A stretch of 64,000 nucleotides of DNA from Dryomyza anilis (taxonomy: Eukaryota > Arthropoda > Insecta > Diptera > Dryomyzidae): contig OX638134.1 in the NCBI GenBank assembly GCA_951804985.1, forward strand, positions 9,569,017 to 9,633,016, in the 5' to 3' direction. The first letter of the stretch is position 1. Each line of letters starts with the position of its first letter. The position numbers were made by a program, and so were the translations under genes. Of the stretch, positions 45,382-55,757 are shown piece after piece. The notes beneath the pieces are model-generated. The model was not told the origin of the DNA. It saw only the letters and a list, made by a program, of their open reading frames with translations, and made no database searches.

Positions 45382-45827
45382 ATTCTGACTTTTACGTCAA
45401 TAAACATAGAAAATAAAATTGGAAGAATAATATTGTGACCGATTTGAATTTGTGACTTGTGCCAGAATGGGACTATAAATAGTAATGATGATATTTTCAG
45501 ATAACATGCATAAGTATTTTTATCCCCATTTTAAATGGTAGAAGAGTACCGAAAAACAAACATTTTAAACCGGCCAAAAATAGAAAAATAATTGAAATAA
45601 TGCAAAAAATCTGTTTTTTGAATCTCAAAAGATTGGTAGAGCAATAAAAATTGTTACGCAATATTAAAAGTAGGCATAAAAATTACAAAAATAAATAAAA
45701 AATAACCTCAAGGTAACGTGATACCTCTAAAATTTAAAAAAAAATAAAATCACTACTTGTCACTCTCTGCTTCTTTTAGTGGTCGTGGTCCTTTTAAAGT
45801 TAATTTATACTGATATTTCTATGACAC

Positions 45828-45941
45828 TTAGGGCCGTTTTCACCATTTTCTGTTAAACACTAACTGCCACTTTAATGTATATTTATCCAGAGAATATATC
45901 GAATTGAAACACTTAACTGGACATTGTGAAAACGGCCCTAA
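45828..45941. mobile_element. Short MITE with TTAGGGCCGTTTTCAC termini
   Basis: A perfect 16-bp inverted terminus (TTAGGGCCGTTTTCAC / GTGAAAACGGCCCTAA) bounds 114 bp. The interior AGTGTTTAACA / TTAACTGG also partly pairs. PIF/Harbinger-like by the TWA and GGG ends; inference only. Confidence 0.7.
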
Positions 45942-46685
45942 ATGTTTAAATAATCCAAATGTATTTGTATAAAGAAAAATAGGTGGAGTGGAGTTTTGTT
46001 ATCTAGACAAATATGTTCTCTAATTTGTGGTCGCTTGAATACGAAATGGGAATCAATATTTTTTTTGGTTCCCAGGTTAAATTGCATGGGTAGCTCATAT
46101 TTCTGCATCTAATGCAATATTATTTTTTTTTATTTTCGAATAATGGAATTACAACATGACTTCAAGCATCTCCATTATTATTATTTTTTGTTATATAAAA
46201 TTAATTTTGGTTTCAATATTGGTAACATTTGTTTGTAAAATCAAACACAGCAACTGTGTGTGTATGAAAATTTAATTACGAAGCCCAAAAGCAGTTTGGC
46301 AACTTTTCGTGCATCGTGGGTAGGGGGAAATGTAATTTTGGGGTACTTTTTAATACGGTGTGTATGTAATTTTTATGGTAACAAGTAGCTCATCTAAAAT
46401 TGAAAATTAAAACATAAAAGAAGCTCAAAAGATTTGAGGGTGTTTCAATTTTGTGCTAATTTACTTTTAATAGTAGGAGTATTTTTTAATAAGATTTTTT
46501 TATTTTTTAATAAGAAGAATATTAAAAAAATTAAAAGCTAAAACATATTTAAAAACACTCACCCATGTTTAATGTTTATTTTAGTTGCTGTTTTTATTTA
46601 CTATAAAATTATGACTGCCTGCAGCAATTTAAAGCATTTAATTTTTGTAAAAATTAAATATGCTTTTTTTAATTATTTCAATTTT
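45942..46685. other. Intergenic sequence
   Basis: AT-rich; no gene recognised. Confidence 0.35.
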
Positions 46686-46692
46686 TAGGGAG

Positions 46693-46993
46693 TGCTTAAA
46701 ACTTTAATAAAAGCAGCAGCAGCAACACCAACACATCTTAGCACTCAACACAGTGGACGACACAAACACTTGTGCATTAATTTAAGCCAACAAAAACAAA
46801 TAACGTCTACAAACTAAAATAAAATACCAACAAAAAAAAAACACGTAAACAGCACAAAGGTGTTAAAGCCACGGACAAAGACGACGAAAAGGTGTAAAAG
46901 ACGAAGAAGAAGCAGCAGCAAAAGAAGAAGTGGCAACAAACGAAGTTAACTCAAGTGAAGCCTGAACGGCCACGATTTTTCGTCACACAAAAG
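46693..46993 (+). promoter_or_regulatory. Candidate untranslated internal exon on the plus strand
   Basis: A CAATTTTTAG acceptor-like site (ending about 46689) precedes a purine/CA-rich block with AGCAGCAGCAGCAACACC and GACGAAGAAGAAGCAGCAGC, closed by CACACAAAAG|GTAAAA (46993). Composition is typical of fly 5' untranslated exons and differs from both flanks. It could pair with 40140-40482 and feed a downstream plus-strand gene. No coding frame crosses it. Confidence 0.35.
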
Positions 46994-47415
46994 GTAAAAA
47001 CTAGCTTAAAAGGTTTTTTATTCAGTTGCTTTTGTTGGGTTTTATTGTTAAATTCTTCTTGTTGTTGTGTATTTTTTAATGCATTCCTATTAGATTTTGT
47101 AGCACTGTTAATTTTTATTATACTTTTTTTTATTTGTATTCTTTTTTTCTAAGTCATTGCAATAAAAATGCAACGCATTTTTTGCATCTTTAATTTATTG
47201 AAAACAAATCCGAATGAATATGAATGTAAAATATCAACAACAACAGCAATAAAAACGTAAAACGCAGCAACGTAACGCGAACGTATTTCGTAGCAACCAA
47301 CAACCAACAAAAGCGAACGTAAACTAAATTTTATTGGATACGTTTTGGGCAGAGTTGCATATTTCGTAGTACTATATTTAGTACGTTTTTATTTTTTCAA
47401 TACGAAACAGTATTG

Positions 47416-47775
47416 CAGTGTTGCCAGTTCTTCATGTGAATTTATTTATTTGAACTAAAACTTTTTATTTTTCATTTTCAATTAAATTGCAATTTAATTT
47501 TAGAACTAATTAACTCAGGGAAATATAATAATTGTTTTATTTTTGTTATTTAAACTTTATTCTATAAAATGTTTATTTTATTTTTCTATCGACTTATTAA
47601 TATATATGTTTAATACAAAATTAGTTATTTTCTGGTGATATTTGGTGGTAATATGTAGTATTTTTTTGGTAATTAGAGGTATTTTGAGGTAGATTTTGGT
47701 GATTTTTGGAAAATTGTGCAAATTTCATATGTTGTAAAATTGAGAAACTTGTGCTATTTTCCACTGGCAACACTT
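47416..47775. repeat. Possible inverted-repeat element with CAGTGTTGCCAGT ends
   Basis: GCAGTGTTGCCAGTTCTTC at 47415 and CCACTGGCAACACTTGCG at 47761 are inverted partners over about 13 bp. The ends resemble hAT-type MITE termini, but no 8-bp duplication is visible. Confidence 0.4.
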
Positions 47776-48719
47776 GCGCTAAGTAACCGCACCTTAATTA
47801 ATTTATTTAGTTATTTATATTAATAAGATTAGAATCTACAAAATACAAAAACGAACATTATTTTAATAATGTCAAATAACGAAGCACAGTTGCATTGAAC
47901 TATGGCATTATAATATTTTTAGTTGATACTAAGTCCAGTCATAAAAATGAAATAAAAGGTACTGCAGTGATGGTTTGTGTTTGTGCTAAAAAAAACTACC
48001 GGAAGGTTTGTGACTGAGATTTATTTCAGGTTTATTGTGAATTTGTTGAAGGGTGGCTCAAAGACAATTTTATTTATTAAATTTATATTTTTAGTAAAAA
48101 TTTACTGAATATTTCACTTTTTAGTATTAAATTTTTAATTTTTAATAAAAATGTTTTTTTTTAGATTTGAATTTTGTAAAAATTTCAAATTTAGACTGTA
48201 AATATTTTTTTTTACTAAAAATTTATAATTAATGTGTTCAGTTAATATAGTTAAAATTTTGTTATTAATATAAAATATTTAATTAAAATTTCAATGTTTG
48301 GTAAAAATTACTTTAAAATAGAAACATAAAAAGATATTTTATATAATAAATTGTAATATATAATTTTATAAAATTATTTGTATAATTTTTTATAATAATA
48401 TCAAATTATATTAAAAAAAATGTACACTTTAAGTAAAAATTGTAATTTTAGTGACCTTTTTTTTATTTTTAGAAAAATATTTTAAAATTTAGTTAATGTT
48501 TTAATTTTTAAGAAAATAAGTTTAATAATAAAAATTAGCAAGTCATAGAAAAATTTATTGAAAAATAATTTTATATTTCATTTGTGTTATACCTAATTCT
48601 AATAAGCTTTTAAATATAAAATGAAAATATGCATTCATTGCATAAATTTTAATTTTGGTGAATAATATTATTTAAAAATAAGAACATTTTCGAAAATGAA
48701 TTAAAAATTTAGTCTAAAG
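47776..48719. other. AT-rich intergenic sequence with ghost minisatellite motifs
   Basis: 48060-48560 has scattered TTTTTAGTAAAAATT-like segments without clear periodicity, possibly a fully decayed 19-bp array. No gene. Confidence 0.4.
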
Positions 48720-49816
48720 CATGGTTGAAGTATATACAGGTTAGACCATCTAGATGTTTAATGGCATATATAGTGCTGAGAATGTCAATAAGAAAAATTA
48801 AAAAATACAAAAATTAATTGTCATTTTAGACTTTATTTGAAGGTTATGTTTTTCTGCACTTTAATTTGCCTATTTTATTAAAATTTTACCGCACAAATTT
48901 AATATTTCACTTGTGTCATAGACTGCGGTGTTCTTTTTGATCCATTTATATCTTTTAATATTGCAAAATGTTGTGATTTCTTTATTGAAACATTTGATTT
49001 TTATTTGTATTTATGAGGCTGCTATGTTTAGCATTGTTTTCATTTAAATTTTTAGTAAACAAATGTTGAATTTTTTAAACAGTTTTCAAAAAAGAGTAAA
49101 TGACGCCTGTATTTTGAAAGATGGCTTAAGCGCTCAACCCAATCAATACTTTATATCCGTTGACGCAACGTATTCAACTGACATCACGTTTGAAATGAAT
49201 GAATTTGTATGAAAAGAGTCCAAATGACAAAGTAAGCGTTAAAAATAACGCAACGGAGAGAAAAAGTTCGACATCTTTTTTTTTATCTTCCATTGAATTC
49301 GTTGACATAAATTTCATTTGATATATTTACTTTTTCGTGTGTTTTTTAAAATATTTGATATGACATAAAATTAAAATATTTGAGAAAAATGAATTAATTT
49401 CGTACTTATGCATTTTTAACAATATCAATACCATTTACTTTTTTTTGAAAACTGTTTGAAAGTCTCAACATTTGTTTACGAAAATTTTAAAACAGAACAT
49501 CAATTTTTTGTTTACAAGTTCAGAAAATTAACAAAAACTCAAAATTTCAACATCAACAAATCTCAACATTTAAAAAAGTTTTGAGATCTCCAGGACTTCA
49601 AAATGAACCATCGTGTATATAGAATGTGAAATAGTTAATTTGTGAAGTGAAACTTTAATAAAATAGTGAAAATTAAGTGCAAAAAACATAACCTTTAAAT
49701 AAATTTTAAAATGACAATTAATTGTTTTATTTTCAATATTTTTTTCTTGACATTATCAACATTCTGTATGTCAGCTATCTGTTCAGATGAACTAACCTCT
49801 ATATACTTCAACCATG
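48720..49816. mobile_element. 1.1-kb element with ~400-bp terminal inverted repeats, just upstream of lipoyl synthase
   Basis: Left CATGGTTGAAGTATATACAG and inverted right CATGGTTGAAGTATATAGAG begin arms that pair across roughly 400 bp. Matching blocks include AATTAATTGTCATTTTA, AAGGTTATGTTTTT, TGCACTT, CTATTTTATTAAA and GTAAACAAATGTTGA. The inner arm ends near 49104 and 49432, leaving about 330 bp of loop. No coding frame, no obvious target duplication. The CATG start recalls P-superfamily elements, but this is only suggestive. The right end lies about 350 bp from the lipoyl synthase ATG. Confidence 0.75.
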
Positions 49817-50168
49817 AATAAAACAAATCCAAAAATGTTCTCGGAGATTAATCTAGGGAGAAATTAGCCTTGGATATTGGGCAGATAAACATGTTTACTA
49901 TCAACGATGTAGTAGTGTTCTTCATGTATTTTTTAAAAAGTGAATCCTCTAAAAATAAAAAGATTATGGAATATAATAATCCTTTTTGATTATTCACGAT
50001 TAGAAAGCACCGTATTAATGTTTAACAGGCACTGCAACCGTTAAGTAAAATCTTTTACAATTCTGTACCAAAAATTTCGTATCATAATCAGCTGTTCAAA
50101 TTACTGGAAATTTCATAACAAAATCGAATTTAAAGAAAATTAATAGAAATAATATATAAAACGAAATA

Positions 50169-51669
50169 ATGTTGCGACAATGCGTACAAAAGTCGCCAGT
50201 GCGTGTGGTAAGTGCGATAAATAATATAAATATTTTAAAATAATAAATATTTAAATACTAAAATAAATAATTACAGCACACAGCGGCACTGCGTAGTGCG
50301 TCCAATGCCGCCGCCTCTGCAGCACCCGCCGCAGCAGCAACAACAGAGAAAATCGACGAAATACGTGAACGCATAGCCAAAGGTCCCAACTTTCAGGATT
50401 TTGTGCAAAATCCCAACTATACCAAGGACGAATGGGCGGATTATGAGGGTAAATTACGACGTGAAAAAGGAGAAAATGAACGACTCCGTTTGCCGCCCTG
50501 GCTGAAGACGACAATACCGACGGGCAAGAATTTTGCAAAAATCAAGGAACAGTTGCGTGAACTGAAATTGGCCACAGTGTGCGAGGAGGCGCGTTGTCCT
50601 AATATTGGCGAATGCTGGGGCGGTGGCGAGCATGGTACACAAACGGCAACCATAATGGTATGTAGTATAATTTAAATAAACAGGAAAAGCATGATTTTTG
50701 TAGACCATACCCACACCACTGACCTCTCGCTGATAACCTCTGCCTATTATCAGCATCATCTGTTTTTTATTTATGTTGTCTCTGCTTTTAGCTCATGGGC
50801 GATACTTGTACACGCGGCTGTCGTTTTTGCTCGGTGAAAACAGCGCGCAATCCACCGCCACTGGATGCGCAGGAGCCGGTGAACACTGCCAAGGCTATTG
50901 CATCCTGGGGCTTGGACTATATAGTGCTGACGTCGGTGGATCGCGATGGTTTGTTTGATATAGAAATATTTTTAAATTGAAGTTTTTCTCAAGGCCAATT
51001 CATTTCCCAATAGATTTACCCGATGGCGGCGCAGCGCACATAGCAGAGACTGTACGCGAAATCAAACAGCGGTTTGTTTTATAGTTTTTTTTTACATTTT
51101 TTAGTACATTTATCTAATAATTAATATTTCCACTTCATAGCAACCCCAACATTTTTGTCGAGTGTCTGGTGCCTGATTTTCGTGGCAACAACGACTGCGT
51201 ACGCAGCATTGCACTCTCCGGCCTTGATGTCTATGCGCACAACATTGAAACGGTGGAGAAATTGACACCTTTTGTACGCGATCGTCGTGCACACTATCGC
51301 CAGACGTTGCAAGTGCTCGCGCAGGCTAAGCAATACAACCCAAAACTCGTGACAAAGAGTTCCATTATGTTGGGTTTGGGTGAAACCGATGCTGAGGTGG
51401 AGCAAACTTTGCAAGATTTGCGCGCGGCAGGCGTTGAGTGTCTTACTTTGGGTCAATATATGCAACCGACTAAAAAACATCTCAAGGTTATTGAATATGT
51501 CACACCGGAGAAATTTAAACATTGGGAAACGCGCGGCAATGAGTTGGGTTTCTTGTATACGGCCAGTGGGCCGCTGGTGCGCAGCTCCTACAAGGCGGGC
51601 GAGTTCTTTATCAGCAGCATATTGAAACAGCGACAGGCGCAGGCAGACAATGCCAAGGCACCGCAGTAA
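50169..51669 (+). CDS. Las: Lipoyl synthase, mitochondrial (radical SAM), five exons, 387 aa
   Basis: Exons 50169-50207, 50277-50657, 50792-50948, 51014-51071 and 51141-51669 join in frame (39+381+157+58+529 = 1164 nt) through GT-AG introns of 64-134 bp. The enzyme inserts two sulfurs into octanoyl groups on lipoyl-domain proteins in mitochondria, using two 4Fe-4S clusters. The auxiliary-cluster motif is C115-x4-C120-x5-C126 ([12 protein letters not shown]). The radical SAM motif is C146-x3-C150-x2-C153 (CTRGCRFC). The RSSY serine motif near residues 359-362 supplies the last cluster ligand. Other family blocks: LTSVDRDDLPDGGA and [10 protein letters not shown]. The N-terminus ([20 protein letters not shown], then Ala-rich) suits a mitochondrial presequence. 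All catalytic motifs are intact and the length is typical. The start is the first ATG. Upstream sequence is short, bounded by a mobile element ending at 49816. Confidence 0.96.
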
Positions 51670-51674
51670 TGTTG

Positions 51675-51680
51675 AATAAA
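51675..51680 (+). terminator. Polyadenylation signal of lipoyl synthase
   Basis: AATAAA begins 6 bp after the stop codon, implying a very short 3' untranslated region. Further AATAAA-like motifs lie downstream in AT-rich sequence. Confidence 0.55.
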
Positions 51681-52039
51681 ATTTAGCGGTTTAGTTATGA
51701 GATAAGCGAAATTGTTTTGGAATCTTTAGCGAAAATTTATTGTTTTTTTTTTTTTTTGGAGAATATGTGTTGTAAGCATTATTGTCAGGTGCAATATGAG
51801 TCAGTTAAGCAAATATAACAATTTACTTAAATAACAAACAAAGTATATATTAATGTTTTATTGAAATTTTGTAAGTTGTAGACTAGTCAAAATTACATTT
51901 ATTATTTTTTTTAATGTTACATGTCTTTTCTTTAAGAAAATTTGAATTTCGTGTTTTTTTTTAATGATTTCGACAGATAAAAATCAATAAAATTTTAAGA
52001 AATAGAATTTTAACTATGAAATATTTTAGAATGTTGTAT

Positions 52040-55035
52040 AGAAGTTGCTTTATTTAGCATTTTAAAAAATTTCCCTAAAAGGGAAATTTTTATTTTTAAT
52101 TGAAAACATAAAAATGCATACAATATCATTTAAATGAAGATCTTTATGAAAAAACTACAAAAATTAAAAATTTCCCATTCAGGGAAATTTCCGATTTTTG
52201 CATTTTTATGTAGCAATTAATGGGAATTTTTAGAATTTGGAATGCTAATTGTGCTAAATTGTTTAGAAAAAATGTCCCTCTATGGGACATTTTAAAACAT
52301 TTAAAAATGCATAAATAATGTTCTAAAAAACAATTTTCGAACTTTAAATTAGGAAATTTGTTAGAAGTTTGTATACAAGATGCGTTATAGACTTTTTAAT
52401 AAAATCCTAAATTTTTCGTTTTTCATAAAAAACATTTAAAAATGCATAAAATATATTATGAAACAATATTTTCGAGCATTTATTTATGAAATTAGTTCTA
52501 ATTTTATATAGAAGTAGCATTACAGTGCTTCTAAAAATTACCTTAAAGGGAAATTTTGATTTTTTAATGAAAACATTTAAAATAAAAATAAATTTAGCAA
52601 TAAATAAATCAAATTATGTAAAATAACAAAAATGAAAAATTTCCCACTATTAATGAGAGTTGTTAGAATTTAGAATGCTAGTTGTGGTAAAGCGTTTAAC
52701 AAAAATTTCCTTTGACGGGAAATTTTTATTTAACATTGAAAACATTTTAAAATGCATAAATTATATTATAAATAAAGCAATTTATGTTAAAATTAAATAA
52801 ATAAAAATTTCCCATTGAGGGAAATTTTTGTTTTGTGCTATTTTATTTAGAAAATTAACGTGTGTTGTTAGCATTTTGAATGGTGGCACTTAACAAAAAT
52901 AGTAATCATGAAAAACAACAAATAGTAAAAACTTCCCACTCTGGGAAATTTGTGATTTTTACTATGTTATATAGCTTTTAATGAGAATCGTTAGAATTTA
53001 GAATGCTAGATGTGTTAAAGCGTTAAACAAAAATTTCCTTTGACGGGAAATTTTTATTTTAAATATTGAAAACATTTTAAAATGCATAAATTATATTATA
53101 AATAAAGCAATTTATGGAAAAATTAAATAAATAAAAATTTTCCATTGAGGGAAATTTTTGTTTTGTGCTATTTTATTTAGAAAATTAACGTGAGATGTTA
53201 GCATTTTGAATGGTGGCACTTAACAAAAATAGTAATCTTGAAAAACAACAAATAGTAAAAATTTCCCACTCTGAGAAATTTGTGATTTTTACTATTTTAT
53301 ATAGCTTTTAATGAGAATCGTTAAAATTTGGAATGCTAGTTGTGGTAAAGCGTTTAACAAAAATTTCCTTTGACGGGAAATTTCTATTTAACATTGAAAA
53401 CATTTTAAAATGCATAAATTATATTATAAATAAAGCAATTTATGGAAAAATTAAAATAAGTAAAAATTTCCCATTGAGGGAAATTTTTGTTTTGTGCTAT
53501 TTTATTTAGAAAATTAACGGGAGATGTTAGCATTTTGAATGGTGGTTGTATTAAAGCATTTAATAAAAATTTACCTCAGTTGCGAATTTATATTTACGAA
53601 AACATTTTAAAATGCATTTAATTTGCTATAAATAAATCAGTTTATGAAAAACTACAATATATAAAAAAATCCCATTTAGGGAAATTTTTGATTTGAGCTA
53701 TTTTATTTAGAAAATTAAAATCAATTGTTAAAATTTTGAAATAAATTTGTTTTAAGCACTTAACAAAAATTTCCCTCTATGGGATTTTTTTATTTTCTAC
53801 TGAAATCATTAAAAAACTATATAAATTTAGTTTAATTAAATGCAATTCTCGAAAAAAATGCTCAGCATAAATTTCCCATTTAGGGAAATTCACGAAATTT
53901 TTTATTTCACTAAGTAAATTAATATAATTTGTTCGAATTTTGAATGATATTTGTTTTACAAATAATTTGCGCGTTGCAAATAATTTTTTTAATGGGAACT
54001 TTAAATATTTCATTAACATTTTTTTAAACACTGATAATTTAGATTAAAAAAAAAACAATTTTTTTAATGTTATTTGTTTTACAACGCATTACAAAAAAAT
54101 CTTTATGAGAAATTTTAATATCATTAACATTTTTTAAAAATTGATAATTAGGTTTAAAAAAAATCAAATAGTAAAATTTTACCATTGAGGGAAATATAAA
54201 ATTTTAGTAATTTTTAAAAGAACTAAAATTATGATTAAAAATAAAGAATATCTCTATAAGGAAATTTTTATTTTTCCAGCGGAAACATTGCAGAAAGCAG
54301 AATTTAAGTTAAGTTCAGGAGAAATTTCCTAATTAGGGAAACAGGTATTTTCTTATTTTAATAAGAAAATTATTTAATTTATGCTAGGAAATAAAGATAG
54401 TAAAATAAAATGAAAATTTCCCTTTTGGGAAATTTTTATTTCCCATCAAAAACATAGCAAAAAGCATAGATTTTGCTAGAAATAATGGAATTTTAATAAA
54501 ATTAAGCGGAGAAAAAAATTTCCTATTTAGGGATATTTTCAATTTTATAGAAATTCATAAGACAGGGAGCAAAAATAATGAATAACTAAACAGTTGTTTG
54601 TTCTGATAATATTGCAATGATTAAAAAGAGCCAAAACAAATAAAGAACATTGACGTACAAAGACATTTTGACTTTCTGGGAATTTGTAATAAAATAATAA
54701 ATGTCCTTTAAGAGATTTTTTAATCGAAAACATTGCAGAAAGAATATATTTAATTAAAATTTATGTTTTATTTCATAAAATAATGTACAGAAAAAAATTT
54801 GACACTCAAGGAAATTTTCGATTTTCGATATTTTATTGAATAACTAATTAAAACATTTCTATTTATACTTTAAAACTAGGAAAATCTAATAAAATGAAAT
54901 TTCCCTTTTGGGAAATTTTTATTTCTTCATGGAAAATATAGCAAAAAGCATAAATTTAACTAAAAAAACAGAGCAAATTTTGTAAAATAGCACATAACTA
55001 AAATTTCCCATGCAGGGAAATTTTCTATTTTTCCA
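52040..55035. repeat. Array of AAATTTCCC/GGGAAATTT palindromes between lipoyl synthase and the transporter
   Basis: About twenty imperfect palindromes of the form (A)AAATTTCCC-N5-GGGAAATTT(T) recur every 100-125 bp. Examples are near 52070, 52170, 52705, 52808, 53034, 53364, 53465, 53875, 54420 and 55005. Between 52700 and 53540 a higher-order unit of about 330 bp occurs almost three times (CGGGAAATTTTTATTT, TGAAAACATTTTAAAATGCA, GAATGGTGGCACTTAACAAA). Outside it the copies are diverged. No coding sequence. Confidence 0.85.
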
Positions 55036-55757
55036 AATTTTTTAGACAAAAAGCAAGAATAAAAAAATCATGATAAAATTGCAATGATATCTACAAAAAA
55101 AAACCCAAAACAAATAAAGGACATTGAAGGACACACAAAGACATTCTTTGCATTATATGTCCCAGTAACGCATGACAACCTTTTGCGGCTAAACAATAAA
55201 ACGCACGCAAACAAAAAGTTTATGTTGACATTATCAACAGTGAATTCTTGGCAACATGTGTTAGAAACAATAGCCAAACAGCAGTAAGCAGAGCAACAAG
55301 TTGAATGCGTTCCACATGCATTCCAACGCCAACTGACGTGGATTGTGAACCTGCGCACCACAATGCATAACTTTGACATATCAATGAATTGGTTTTAATG
55401 CCGTCAGCAGACAGGAATATTTTCACAAGACGGACACAACAAGTGAGCGCAGATGAAAGTGAAAATTTGTGCAAAAAAAAAAAATTAAAAATCCAATAAA
55501 ATAGATCAAAACCTTCTAAAATAATTCAAATAAGTTTTTAAATAACTGCAACACAGAGATAACTGCAACGCGTTTTCTATCATTTGACAGTTTAACATAG
55601 CGCATAAAACTATGCAATAAAAAAATAAAAATTAAAACATATGGTACAAACCTTTGCATAACGCGTAGGCGTTCGTTGCTGCATTCCGGAGGAGTATTTA
55701 TTTTACTGGGTGGCTGTGTGGTTTGTTGGTTCAGCGGAGGAAAATTGAATTTGCAAT

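Noticed and set aside
50773..50980. Alternative open frames across lipoyl synthase exon 3
   Set aside because: They run into the introns or are other frames of the true exon; the spliced frame carries all conserved motifs.
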